DNA of 38,349 nucleotides from Streptomyces oryzae. Lineage in GTDB: Bacteria > Actinomycetota > Actinomycetes > Streptomycetales > Streptomycetaceae. Below the pieces are notes generated by a model. It searched no databases and was not told where the DNA came from. It worked only from the letters and a program-made list of their open reading frames with translations. The stretch is from contig NZ_JADKMA010000054.1 of NCBI RefSeq assembly GCF_017676365.1, forward strand, positions 1 through 38,349. Reading direction: 5' to 3'. Position numbers and translations under genes: made by a program. Of this stretch, positions 8,774 through 15,848 are shown in pieces; position 1 is the stretch's first letter, and each line of letters starts with the position of its first letter.

Positions 8774-10999
8774 TCAGTTCGGCGCGGTCTGACGGACGGA
8801 GCGGGTGACGTCGTAGACGCCCGGTACACGGCGCATGGCGCGCATCAGCGCGGGCAGCCCAGCAGCGTCGGGGAGTTGGAGGGTGTAGGTGTGCCGCACC
8901 CGCTGCTCGCGCGGCGGTTCGACATCGGCCGATACGACAGCGGCCCCCTGGGCCGCGATGGTCTCGGTGAGGTCGGCCAGCAGATGGGGCCGTCCGAACG
9001 CCTCGGCCCGCAGCGTGACCCGGCATCCGGCCTCCCCCTGCTCCCAGCGCACCGGCAGGGTGAGCCGCCCGGCAGACGCCATCCGGGCCACCGACCGGCA
9101 GCTGTCGCGGTGCACGGTGACGGCGCCGCCCCGCACCGGGAACCCGGTGACCGCATCCGTCGGCACGGGGGTGCAGCAGCGGGCCAGCCGAACGGGGGTG
9201 CCGGGGTGGCCGGGCACCACGGGGATGTTCTCCGCGTACTCCTCGTACCCCCGGTGCCCCTCGTGTCCCTTGCGGCCCTCGTGCTCCGCCGGCTCCGCCT
9301 GCCGCTCCTCACGCCGTCCGTACCCGGGCTGCTCCTGCCGCCGCCCGTGCACCGGCCGCTCCTGACGCCGTCCGTTCCGTGGCTGCTCCTGGCACCGGCC
9401 GTTCCGTGGCTGCTCCTGACGCTCGTGCGCGGCGAGCCACTCCCGGATGGCCAGCCGCGCGGCGGGCGTGCGAACGTGGTGCAGCCACTCCGGGGAGGGC
9501 CCCGAAGGGCTGCCGTGGCTGGACTCCAGGAAGAGCTGAAGCGCATCCCCGTCCCGCAGCACTGTGGTGAGCGCCGCCAGCCGACCGTTGACGCGGGCGC
9601 CGATGCACCGGTGAGCCGCCTCCCCCAGCCGCGCGTAGGCGGCGTCCACACATGTCGCACCGGCAGGCAGCGGCAGTGCGCCACCGGCTGAACGCTCAGC
9701 TCCGGGAACGGCGCAGTAGACGGTGATTTCCAGGTCCTGCGCCAGTTCGTCGCGCAGCTCCTGCCAGAAGGTGTTCGGGTCGGGCGCGTGGCTCTGCCAT
9801 TCCAGCAGCCGGGAGAGCCACCCTGGGCGGGTCGGATCGGTCCGTTCCCCGGCCCCGTCAGCGGTCCCCCCCAAGGCGCCTCCCTCCGCCGTGTCAGGGG
9901 CCGTCTCCGCTGCCGCGTGCGGGTCGCCGAGCGCGATGACGCCGGTCTCGGCCACCTGATGCATCCGGCGGGTGCGGACCAGGACCTCCGCGACCCTGCC
10001 CTCCTCGTCGGCGATCGCGGTGTGCAGCGACTGGTAGAGGTTGAACTTGGGCGCTGCGATGAAGTCCTTGAACTCGGAGACGAGGGGGGCGAAACAGGTG
10101 TGCAACTCTCCCAGCACCGCGTAGCAGTCCGCGTCCTCGTCCACGAGGACCAGCAGCCGGGCGAAGTCGCAGTCGCCCAGCTGGCCGCGTTTGAGCCGCA
10201 GCCGGTGGACGGAGAGGGTGTGCCGGGGGCGGATGAGCACCTGCGCCGTGATCCCGGCCTCGCGCAGCGTACGGCGCACCTGGGCGGCAACCCCGGTCAG
10301 CGGGTCCGGGCGCGAGTTGTGCTCCCGGATCAACTCACGCGTTCTGCTGTGCTCTTCCGGATGGAGGATCGCGAAGACCAGGTCCTCCAGTTCACTCTTG
10401 AGCGCCTGGATGCCGAGCCGTTCGGCCAGCGGGATCAGCACATCCCGCGTCACTTTGGCGATCCGGACCTGTTTCTCACGCCGCATCACCCCAAGGGTGC
10501 GCATGTTGTGCAGCCGGTCGGCAAGCTTGATCGACATGACCCGTACGTCGTTGCCGGTGGCGACGAGCATCTTGCGGAACGTCTCCGGCTCCGCTGCCGA
10601 ACCGTAGTCGACCTTCTCCAGCTTGGTGACGCCGTCGACGAGATAGCAGACCTGGTCCCCGAACTCGCGTCGTACCTGCTCCAGCGTCACCGCCGTGTCC
10701 TCGACGGTGTCGTGCAGCAGTGAGGCGGTCAACGTCGTGGTCTCCGCGCCCAGCTGGGCCAGCAGCAGGGTGACCGCCAGGGGGTGGGTGATGTAGGGCT
10801 CGCCGCTCTTGCGCATCTGCCCCCGGTGCGAGGATTCGGCCAGCATGTATGCCTTGCGCAGCGGTCGCAGATCGGCCCCCGGATGGTGCGCCCTGTGCAC
10901 CTTCGCGACGTGCTCGATGGCGTCCGGCAGAGAGTCTCGTGGCGTGGCGCCCAGCAGTGCCACTCTGCTCAGTTTCCGCAGACCGCGCACCGCGCTCAT
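8774..10999 (-). CDS. rshA: RelA/SpoT homologue RshA, (p)ppGpp metabolism
   Basis: Second long RSH protein of streptomycetes, which controls the alarmone (p)ppGpp; 741 residues. The HD hydrolase domain is intact: His72, His96-Asp97 in LLHDTVEDT and Asp161 in LADRLHNMRT. The synthetase domain (about 240-355) keeps Arg257, Asp278, Tyr322 in KFNLYQSLHT and Glu338, but the usual RPKHxYSI reads RPRHTLSV and the usual DLxAIRV reads DFARLLV, so activity may be reduced. TGS and C-terminal Cys-rich (RCCTPVP) and ACT domains follow, separated by a tandem-repeat linker at 9301-9420. The ATG at 10999 has a GGGAGGTG ribosome-binding site. It lies near dapF and hflX as in S. coelicolor, whose rshA I identify it with; that species also has a canonical relA elsewhere. 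Confidence 0.92.
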   Translation of the reverse strand: MSAVRGLRKLSRVALLGATPRDSLPDAIEHVAKVHRAHHPGADLRPLRKAYMLAESSHRGQMRKSGEPYITHPLAVTLLLAQLGAETTTLTASLLHDTVEDTAVTLEQVRREFGDQVCYLVDGVTKLEKVDYGSAAEPETFRKMLVATGNDVRVMSIKLADRLHNMRTLGVMRREKQVRIAKVTRDVLIPLAERLGIQALKSELEDLVFAILHPEEHSRTRELIREHNSRPDPLTGVAAQVRRTLREAGITAQVLIRPRHTLSVHRLRLKRGQLGDCDFARLLVLVDEDADCYAVLGELHTCFAPLVSEFKDFIAAPKFNLYQSLHTAIADEEGRVAEVLVRTRRMHQVAETGVIALGDPHAAAETAPDTAEGGALGGTADGAGERTDPTRPGWLSRLLEWQSHAPDPNTFWQELRDELAQDLEITVYCAVPGAERSAGGALPLPAGATCVDAAYARLGEAAHRCIGARVNGRLAALTTVLRDGDALQLFLESSHGSPSGPSPEWLHHVRTPAARLAIREWLAAHERQEQPRNGRCQEQPRNGRRQERPVHGRRQEQPGYGRREERQAEPAEHEGRKGHEGHRGYEEYAENIPVVPGHPGTPVRLARCCTPVPTDAVTGFPVRGGAVTVHRDSCRSVARMASAGRLTLPVRWEQGEAGCRVTLRAEAFGRPHLLADLTETIAAQGAAVVSADVEPPREQRVRHTYTLQLPDAAGLPALMRAMRRVPGVYDVTRSVRQTAPN
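9301..9420 (-). repeat. 27-bp tandem repeat inside rshA (nonapeptide repeat)
   Basis: About four and a half copies of a 27-bp unit encode a nine-residue repeat, roughly RQEQPRNGR, in the linker between the TGS and ACT domains of RshA. Copies differ at a few positions (RNGR, VHGR, GYGR), so the array is old or under drift. The period is a multiple of three, so copy-number change would keep the frame. Confidence 0.8.
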
Positions 11000-11158
11000 G
11001 GGCACCTCCCGCTCCTGCGCACCCCGGGCCGGGGGTGTGATGGTACCGACCCCATCACGTGCCGCCGACCAGCTCCTGTCGAGCGTGAGGTGGATCACCC
11101 CATCGTGCGACGCCGGGGCGGCGCCCGGGCCCAGGAACAGCGCAGAGCGGAACCGCTG

Positions 11159-11201
11159 AATCGCTCACTGTTGCACCCAAATCGCTTACTTGTTGCAACC
11201 C
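11159..11201. repeat. Direct repeat between dapF and rshA
   Basis: Two similar copies of about 20-22 bp, AATCGCTCACTGTTGCACCC at 11159-11178 and a copy at 11180-11201 that begins AATCGCTTACTTGTTGCA. They lie 8 bp past the dapF stop on the minus strand and about 160 bp upstream of rshA. They are AT-richer than the surroundings. This may be an operator or promoter element for rshA, or a post-stop duplication like others in this window. Confidence 0.6.
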
Positions 11202-11209
11202 AGGAGGGC

Positions 11210-12091
11210 TCAGGAGAGCAGCGTCGGCTCGATGCTGCCTTCCGCGACGATCTCGGCGGGGCCTGTCATCTCGATCTCGCCGTCGGCCCGCTCGGTGATC
11301 TCAAGTCGGCCGCCCGGCACATCCACGGTGTAGGTCACCGCGGTACCGTCCCTGCGCGGATCAGTTCCGTCCCTGCGCGCTGCCGCGACCATCACGGCGC
11401 AGGCGCCGGTGCCGCAGGACCGGGTCTCCCCCGCGCCCCGCTCATGCACTCGCAGCGCCACGTGCCGGGGTCCCCGCGAGACGACGAACTCGACGTTGAC
11501 GCCCTCCGGGTACGCGGTGGCGGGCCGCACCTCGGGCGCGTCCAGCAGTCGGCCCGCGTCCGCCAGGTCGGAGACGAACGCGACAGCGTGCGGGTTGCCC
11601 ATGTCGACCTTGCGGACCGGCCAGGTGTGCTCCGCGACGCTGACGGTGATCTCGCCCCCCGTCCCGTCCGGCTCGGTCACCCGGGCCGCGCCCATGGCGA
11701 TGGTGATGTCACCGCCGTCCTTGGCGATGTGGGCCTGGCGCACGCCCGCCCGGGTCGCGATGGCGAGATCGCCCGGCCCGGCCAGCCCCGCACGCTCCAG
11801 ATAGCGCGCGAAGACCCGGGCCCCGTTGCCGCACATCTCCGCGACGGAACCGTCGCTGTTGCGGTAGTCCATGAACCACTCGGCCTCGGCGGCCATGTGC
11901 TTCGCCTCGGGGTGCGCCGCCGAGCGGACGACCCGGAGCACACCGTCGCCACCGATTCCCGCCCTCCGGTCGCACAGGCGCGCCACTGTGCCCGGCGACA
12001 GGTCGAGCAGCCCGTCCGGGTCCGGGATGATCACGAAGTCGTTCTCTGTGCCGTGGCCCTTGAGGAACGGCACGCCTGCTGTGCTGGTCAC
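11210..12091 (-). CDS. dapF: Diaminopimelate epimerase
   Basis: Converts LL- to meso-diaminopimelate in the lysine and peptidoglycan pathway by a two-cysteine mechanism in the cytoplasm. Streptomycetes carry LL-DAP in their wall but need the meso form for lysine. The 293-residue protein has both catalytic cysteines, Cys87 in EMCGNGAR and Cys226 in TRSCGTGA, plus the N-terminal KGHGTENDF and central MGNPHAV motifs. The GTG at 12091 places the protein N-terminus directly before the conserved FLKGHGTENDF; an open frame upstream has no coding character. The ribosome-binding site is weak. A short RRDGT duplication occurs near residue 240. The gene sits 97 bp after the small membrane protein gene. 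Confidence 0.95.
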   Translation of the reverse strand: MTSTAGVPFLKGHGTENDFVIIPDPDGLLDLSPGTVARLCDRRAGIGGDGVLRVVRSAAHPEAKHMAAEAEWFMDYRNSDGSVAEMCGNGARVFARYLERAGLAGPGDLAIATRAGVRQAHIAKDGGDITIAMGAARVTEPDGTGGEITVSVAEHTWPVRKVDMGNPHAVAFVSDLADAGRLLDAPEVRPATAYPEGVNVEFVVSRGPRHVALRVHERGAGETRSCGTGACAVMVAAARRDGTDPRRDGTAVTYTVDVPGGRLEITERADGEIEMTGPAEIVAEGSIEPTLLS

Positions 12092-12188
12092 GCTGTCGAT
12101 CGTACGGGAGCTCGGGGCGCACTCCGGACGCGGGCGAGCCCCGGCGGCGCAGCAGCACGCCGAGTACGGATGTGGGCCGGCCCGCTGC

Positions 12189-12725
12189 TCAGCGCAGCCG
12201 GGCGACCCGCCAGACGGCCAGGACCACGAGCGTGCACACCACGACGGCATAGATCAGGACCACCCGCCAGTCGGGGCGCTTGCCGGATCCGCGTGCGGGG
12301 AGCCCCGGCCAGGTGTGCCCCACCCGGCGGGCCGCCATCACGCCCCAGCCCGCCGCACAGCCGCACAGCAGGAGCCCGAGCATCGACACCACAGCTCCGG
12401 AGCTGCCACCGGGCTCGAAGGCGAGCGGGAAGGCGAACATCAGCGAGCCGAGGGCGCCGAGCACCACGATGGGCGCGAGCTGCCACAGGCGCAGCTTGCG
12501 CTGCGGGCGCAGCTCGTGCGGCTCGACCGGGGGCCCCGGCTCCGGCTCCTCCGCGGAGGGCTCCTCCGGCGGCTCGCGGTCCGACGACGGCTCACGCCCC
12601 GGCAGCGGTCCGTGATCGAGGGACTGCTCAGGGTCCGACAAGGGCTCGTGGCCCACCGGCTGCTCGCGGTCCGGCAGCGGCTCGACATCCGCTGGTGAGG
12701 AGTTGTCCCGAGGGCTGGCCTCCAT
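12189..12725 (-). CDS. Small membrane protein of unknown function
   Basis: A 178-residue protein that I do not recognise as a characterised family. Residues 1 to about 75 are Pro/Glu/Asp-rich with repeated EP, DRE and LPDREQ-like words and are probably disordered and cytoplasmic. Three hydrophobic stretches follow (APIVVLGALGSLMFAFPLAF, AVVSMLGLLLCGCAAGWGVM, and VVLIYAVVVCTLVVLAVW), so the C-terminal half is an integral membrane domain. The ATG at 12725 is preferred over a GTG ten codons upstream because GGAGGG lies nine bases before it. Its place between miaA and dapF is shared with other streptomycetes as far as I recall, but no function can be inferred. Confidence 0.75.
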   Translation of the reverse strand: MEASPRDNSSPADVEPLPDREQPVGHEPLSDPEQSLDHGPLPGREPSSDREPPEEPSAEEPEPGPPVEPHELRPQRKLRLWQLAPIVVLGALGSLMFAFPLAFEPGGSSGAVVSMLGLLLCGCAAGWGVMAARRVGHTWPGLPARGSGKRPDWRVVLIYAVVVCTLVVLAVWRVARLR

Positions 12726-12833
12726 TGCCACGCGCCCTCCCAACTCCGGCTTCACAGCACCCGACGATGGTCGATGATGGCACGCCGGGGGTGACGGGAC
12801 GGTCGCTCAGGGCTTCCCGATGCCATCACGTGA

Positions 12834-13811
12834 TCAGGCTGTAACCGCCCTTGTGAGCAACGCCAGCGCGGCCCCCGGCAGTTCCCCCCTGTCCGCCACC
12901 GCTCCGCTGAGCCAGTTCACTCGTGGATCGCGGCGGAACCAGGAGTCCTGACGGCGCGCGAAGCGCTTGGTCGCGCGGATCGTCTCCACGCGCGCCTCCT
13001 CGAGGGTGCACTCGCCCGCCAGTGCCGAGAGGACCTGCTGGTATCCGAGGGCGCGCGAGGCCGTGCGCCCTTCCCGCAGTCCGTGCCGCTCCAGCTCGCG
13101 CACCTCGTCCACCAACCCGGCCCCCCACATCCGGTCGACCCGGCGGGCGATCCGCTCGTCCAGCTCGGGCCGGGCCACGTCCACGCCGATCTGCACGGTG
13201 TCGTAGACGGCCTCGTGTCCCGGCAGGTTCGCGGTGAAGGGCCGCCCGGTGATCTCGATGACCTCCAGGGCTCGCACGATGCGGCGCCCGTTGCTGGGCA
13301 GGATGGCGCGGGCGGCCTCCGGGTCGGCCGTGGCCAGCCGTGTGTGCAGCGCGCCGGGGCCGTGTTCGGCCAGCTCCGCCTCCAGCCGGGCGCGCACCTC
13401 AGGGTCGGTGCCGGGAAACTCCATCGCGTCCAGTGCCCCGCGCACATACAGCCCCGAGCCCCCGACCAGCACGGGTACGCGCCCCTGGGCGCGCAGCCTG
13501 TCGATCTCGGCGCGGGCCAGCCGCTGGTACTCCGCGACGCTCGCGGTGACGGTGACATCCCAGATGTCCAGGAGGTGGTGTGGCACGCCCTGCCGCTCCT
13601 CGACGGTCAGCTTCGCGGTGCCGATGTCCATGCCGCGGTAGAGCTGCATCGAGTCCGCGTTTATGACCTCGCCGCCCAGCTCGCGGGCGAGAAAGACACC
13701 CAGATCGGATTTGCCGGCCGCCGTAGGACCCACGACGGCCACGACCGGCGGGGAGTGCGGAGAGAGCGGGGAGTCCGGCGGGATGGGCGGGGAGGCGGCG
13801 TCGGAATTCAC
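12834..13811 (-). CDS. miaA: tRNA dimethylallyltransferase
   Basis: Transfers the dimethylallyl group from DMAPP to N6 of A37 in tRNAs that read codons starting with U, forming i6A. MiaB, encoded about 2 kb upstream on the same strand, then thiomethylates i6A. The 325-residue protein has the P-loop GPTAAGKS near residues 28-35, the DSMQLYRGMDIGTAK motif, VGGSGLYV, and the catalytic/tRNA-binding Arg-rich C-terminal part (RATKRFARRQDSWFRRD). The start is a GTG without a strong ribosome-binding site, followed by a Pro/Ser-rich leader of about 20 residues before the P-loop domain. It is divergent from the acidic-protein gene at 13993. Confidence 0.95.
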   Translation of the reverse strand: MNSDAASPPIPPDSPLSPHSPPVVAVVGPTAAGKSDLGVFLARELGGEVINADSMQLYRGMDIGTAKLTVEERQGVPHHLLDIWDVTVTASVAEYQRLARAEIDRLRAQGRVPVLVGGSGLYVRGALDAMEFPGTDPEVRARLEAELAEHGPGALHTRLATADPEAARAILPSNGRRIVRALEVIEITGRPFTANLPGHEAVYDTVQIGVDVARPELDERIARRVDRMWGAGLVDEVRELERHGLREGRTASRALGYQQVLSALAGECTLEEARVETIRATKRFARRQDSWFRRDPRVNWLSGAVADRGELPGAALALLTRAVTA

Positions 13812-13992
13812 GGGTCAAGTCTCGCAAACCCGCTCCAGGCTCCTCGAACGAGCGACGTGACGGAGCGCTCCTGGGGTCGTTGCCCGTTGCGAGGTTCCGA
13901 CAGCCGGTTTCACACCGGTGCCCCGGGGCGGCGCAATGGGACGCTCCGCAAGGCGCGGGATTTCGCCCACACGAGTAAGATCTGGAGTAGAT

Positions 13993-14427
13993 ATGGGCGT
14001 TTTTGCGAAGCTTCTCCGTCGTTCGTCCAGCACGTCAACACAGGGCAGCCAGGAGGCCACTCCCGCGGAGGAAACCGGCGCGGAGGAGCGCTCCGCCGAG
14101 CCGGGTACAGGTACAGGCTCCGCACAGCCGGAGGCGGATGCCGGGGCACCGGGCCAGGGGGGAGCGCAGAACCGGGACGGTGACTCCTCCAGGGAGAGCC
14201 CGTCGCCTGCCGAGGCCGAAGCCCCGGCAGATCCGAGCGACACGGCTGGTACGGCGGAGGTCGCCGAGGTGGAGGAGGCGGCTGACGCCGGCGAGGCCGG
14301 TTCCGGCACCAGCACCGGCGACACCGGCACCGACACCAGCGCAGGCGAGGCAAGCGTCGGCATTCCCAAGCAGCCGTCCGCCGACCAGGCCGCCGACAGC
14401 GAGACAGGCGAGAACGCCCGCAAGTAG
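13993..14427 (+). CDS. Small acidic protein of unknown function
   Basis: A 144-residue protein made almost entirely of Glu, Ala, Gly, Ser, Asp and Thr. A short basic amphipathic N-terminus (MGVFAKLLRRSS) is followed by a long disordered acidic region with Thr/Gly runs and ends in IPKQPSADQAADSETGENARK-like sequence. Similar proteins occur next to miaA in other streptomycetes, sometimes labelled gliding motility protein without evidence. The ATG at 13993 has GGAG six bases upstream, and TAAGAT at 13976-13981 could be a -10 box. The antitoxin-like gene follows 44 bp downstream, probably in the same transcript. The conserved ends suggest that the two tips, not the variable middle, matter. Confidence 0.8.
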   Translation: MGVFAKLLRRSSSTSTQGSQEATPAEETGAEERSAEPGTGTGSAQPEADAGAPGQGGAQNRDGDSSRESPSPAEAEAPADPSDTAGTAEVAEVEEAADAGEAGSGTSTGDTGTDTSAGEASVGIPKQPSADQAADSETGENARK

Positions 14428-14471
14428 GCCGCGCGGCGAGGCCCGCACGGCGTGGCAGAAAGGTGACCGCG

Positions 14472-14798
14472 ATGGGCTTCATGGACAAGGTCAAAGGCAT
14501 GCTCGGCCAGCACGGCGACAAGGTTCAGCAGGGCGTGGACAAAGCCGCGAAGTTCGCGGACTCCAAGACCAAGGGCAAGTACAGCGACAAGATCGATTCC
14601 GGTGCCCGTAAGGCCAAGGAGACGACCCAGCGACTCACCGACGAAGGCCGCGGCGAAGGCGGCTCGGGCAGCGGCCCGACCGGCGGCGGCCCCACCGGGG
14701 GCGACAGCGGCTCCGGCCCGAGCGGCAGTTCCGGCCCGGCCGGCGGCGGTTCCGGCCCCACCGGCAGCGGAGGCGGTACCTCCGGGTCCGGGTCCTGA
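14472..14798 (+). CDS. MT0933-like antitoxin family protein
   Basis: A 108-residue protein whose first ~55 residues (MGFMDKVKGMLGQHGDK, VDKAAKFADSKTKGKYSDKI) match the MT0933/Rv0909 antitoxin-like family: a Lys/Asp/Ala-rich amphipathic helix. The rest is a Gly/Ser/Pro/Thr-rich low-complexity tail of about 50 residues, probably disordered. The ATG has AGAAAGG upstream; an in-frame GTG three codons earlier overlaps that site and is less likely. No toxin gene (for example an Rv0910/SRPBCC type) is adjacent, so a toxin-antitoxin role is doubtful here. The stop begins the TGA-phased repeat and a terminator lies 83 bp further on. Confidence 0.8.
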   Translation: MGFMDKVKGMLGQHGDKVQQGVDKAAKFADSKTKGKYSDKIDSGARKAKETTQRLTDEGRGEGGSGSGPTGGGPTGGDSGSGPSGSSGPAGGGSGPTGSGGGTSGSGS

Positions 14799-14864
14799 GC
14801 CCGGAGGAGCGCTGAACCGCGCTCCTCTGAGGCGGCGCGTACCTCTGAGGCGGCTTGTCACTGA
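14796..14864 (+). repeat. TGA-phased degenerate repeat at a stop codon
   Basis: Starting with the stop codon of the antitoxin-like gene, TGA triplets recur at 14796, 14813, 14828, 14846 and 14862, spaced 15-18 bp. Units usually begin CTGA; the clearest pair is CCTCTGAGGCGGC, present twice between 14825 and 14855. It resembles the array after the TAXI gene at 19268. Confidence 0.55.
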
Positions 14865-14881
14865 CCAGCTTTCCGGCGCTT

Positions 14882-14923
14882 AGCGGGGGTGTCCGGTGTG
14901 CATCAGCACCGCACACCCCCGCT
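14882..14923 (+). terminator. Terminator after the antitoxin-like gene
   Basis: An 11-bp perfect stem, AGCGGGGGTGT at 14882-14892 and ACACCCCCGCT at 14913-14923, with an inner GGTG/CACC pair. A short T-containing tract follows. It lies between convergent genes and could act from both sides. Confidence 0.75.
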
Positions 14924-14962
14924 GCCGTTTCTGCACGCCTGTTGTGCGTACTCCTCCTGTGC

Positions 14963-14998
14963 GCCTGCTGTGCGCGCACCGCGCGTACGTCAGCAGGC
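14963..14998 (-). terminator. Weaker hairpin after the LigB-fold gene
   Basis: An 8-bp stem, GCCTGCTG at 14963-14970 and CAGCAGGC at 14991-14998, just past the stop of the minus-strand gene at 15007. The 20-base loop is itself GC-rich and self-complementary (TGCGCGCA). It is a plausible terminator for that gene. Confidence 0.4.
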
Positions 14999-15006
14999 AC
15001 GCGCCG

Positions 15007-15714
15007 TTATGACCAGCTGGCGACCATATAGCCGACCCCATAGGGCGCCTCGTCGTACAGCAGCCGGCCCGCCAGATCGGCGCCCTGGGCGGCGCCGGCG
15101 AGCGTCTGCCAGGAAGAGCGTCCGGCGGCCTTCAGCTCGTACGCCAGCTCCTCGTCCAGCGCGAGCAGTGCCGCGTTGTCGGCGTCGCCCAGCGCGCGAG
15201 CTGCCTCCGCGTCGAACGCGGCGGCCCGCTCGTCGAAGTAGCCGGGCGCCTTGAGCGTGCGGCAGTTGCTGCCGTCGCCCATCACCAGCAGCGCCACCCG
15301 GTCCGCACGCGCCGCCAGCTCGCGGCCGGCCTCCTCGCAGCGGGCCCGCGCGAGCGGTTCTCCGATGCCCAGCCCTTCGACCGGGCAGCAGGTCCAGTCC
15401 GTACGCTCCAGCAGCCACGCGCCGACCGCCAGCGACGGAGGCAGCTCACGCCGGGCGGGCTCCCCCTTGCCGAGGCTCACTTCGAGGGGGACGCCGAAGC
15501 CGGCGAACGATCCGCGCGCGCCCTGCGGGTGCGGTCCGCGGCCGGACGGTTCGGCAGGGCCGAGCACATACAGCTGGTCGGGTCGGGCCGCCGCCAGGAC
15601 ACCGAGGGCGTCGTAGCAGGCGGCGCGCGCGGCGTCCATCTCGGGAGCGGCGCCGCCCGCGACCTCGGGTACGAGCAGCGGGGGGCAGGGACATACGGCT
15701 GCGGCGACAAGCAT
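15007..15714 (-). CDS. LigB-fold (class III extradiol dioxygenase-like) protein
   Basis: A 235-residue cytoplasmic protein conserved beside miaB in streptomycetes and usually annotated as a class III extradiol ring-cleavage dioxygenase superfamily member (LigB/MEMO fold). Visible hallmarks are the N-terminal VAAAVCPCPPLLVPE strand, the VLGPAE segment and the VMGDGSNCRTLKAPGYFDERA motif. The first metal-binding position is usually His in true dioxygenases; here it appears to be Cys or Pro, so it may not be a dioxygenase. The ATG at 15714 was chosen because the fold begins there; ten upstream codons in frame have no support. It follows miaB within the same direction but is transcribed away from miaB's start, downstream of the miaB terminator. 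The function is unknown. Confidence 0.75.
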   Translation of the reverse strand: MLVAAAVCPCPPLLVPEVAGGAAPEMDAARAACYDALGVLAAARPDQLYVLGPAEPSGRGPHPQGARGSFAGFGVPLEVSLGKGEPARRELPPSLAVGAWLLERTDWTCCPVEGLGIGEPLARARCEEAGRELAARADRVALLVMGDGSNCRTLKAPGYFDERAAAFDAEAARALGDADNAALLALDEELAYELKAAGRSSWQTLAGAAQGADLAGRLLYDEAPYGVGYMVASWS

Positions 15715-15807
15715 GGCGCGCAGCTTAAGTGCCGTACGCAGCACTTCCCACCCTGCCCGCGCCGTGACTCACCCGAGCGTGCGAGATCGGCTGAATCCCA
15801 GGACATG

Positions 15808-15845
15808 GGCGCGCCCGACGGCCTACGCGCCGTCGGCCGCGCCGG
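15808..15845 (-). terminator. Terminator after miaB
   Basis: A GC-rich hairpin with core CCGACGGC at 15815-15822 and GCCGTCGG at 15829-15836 around a 6-base loop, extended by GGCGCG and CGCGCC flanks. It starts 4 bp past the miaB stop. No clear U run follows, as is common in streptomycetes. Confidence 0.65.
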
Positions 15846-15848
15846 GCG

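Noticed and set aside
12826..12839. ATCACGTGAT palindrome near the miaA stop
   Set aside because: It overlaps the end of miaA away from any promoter; a 10-bp palindrome is expected by chance.
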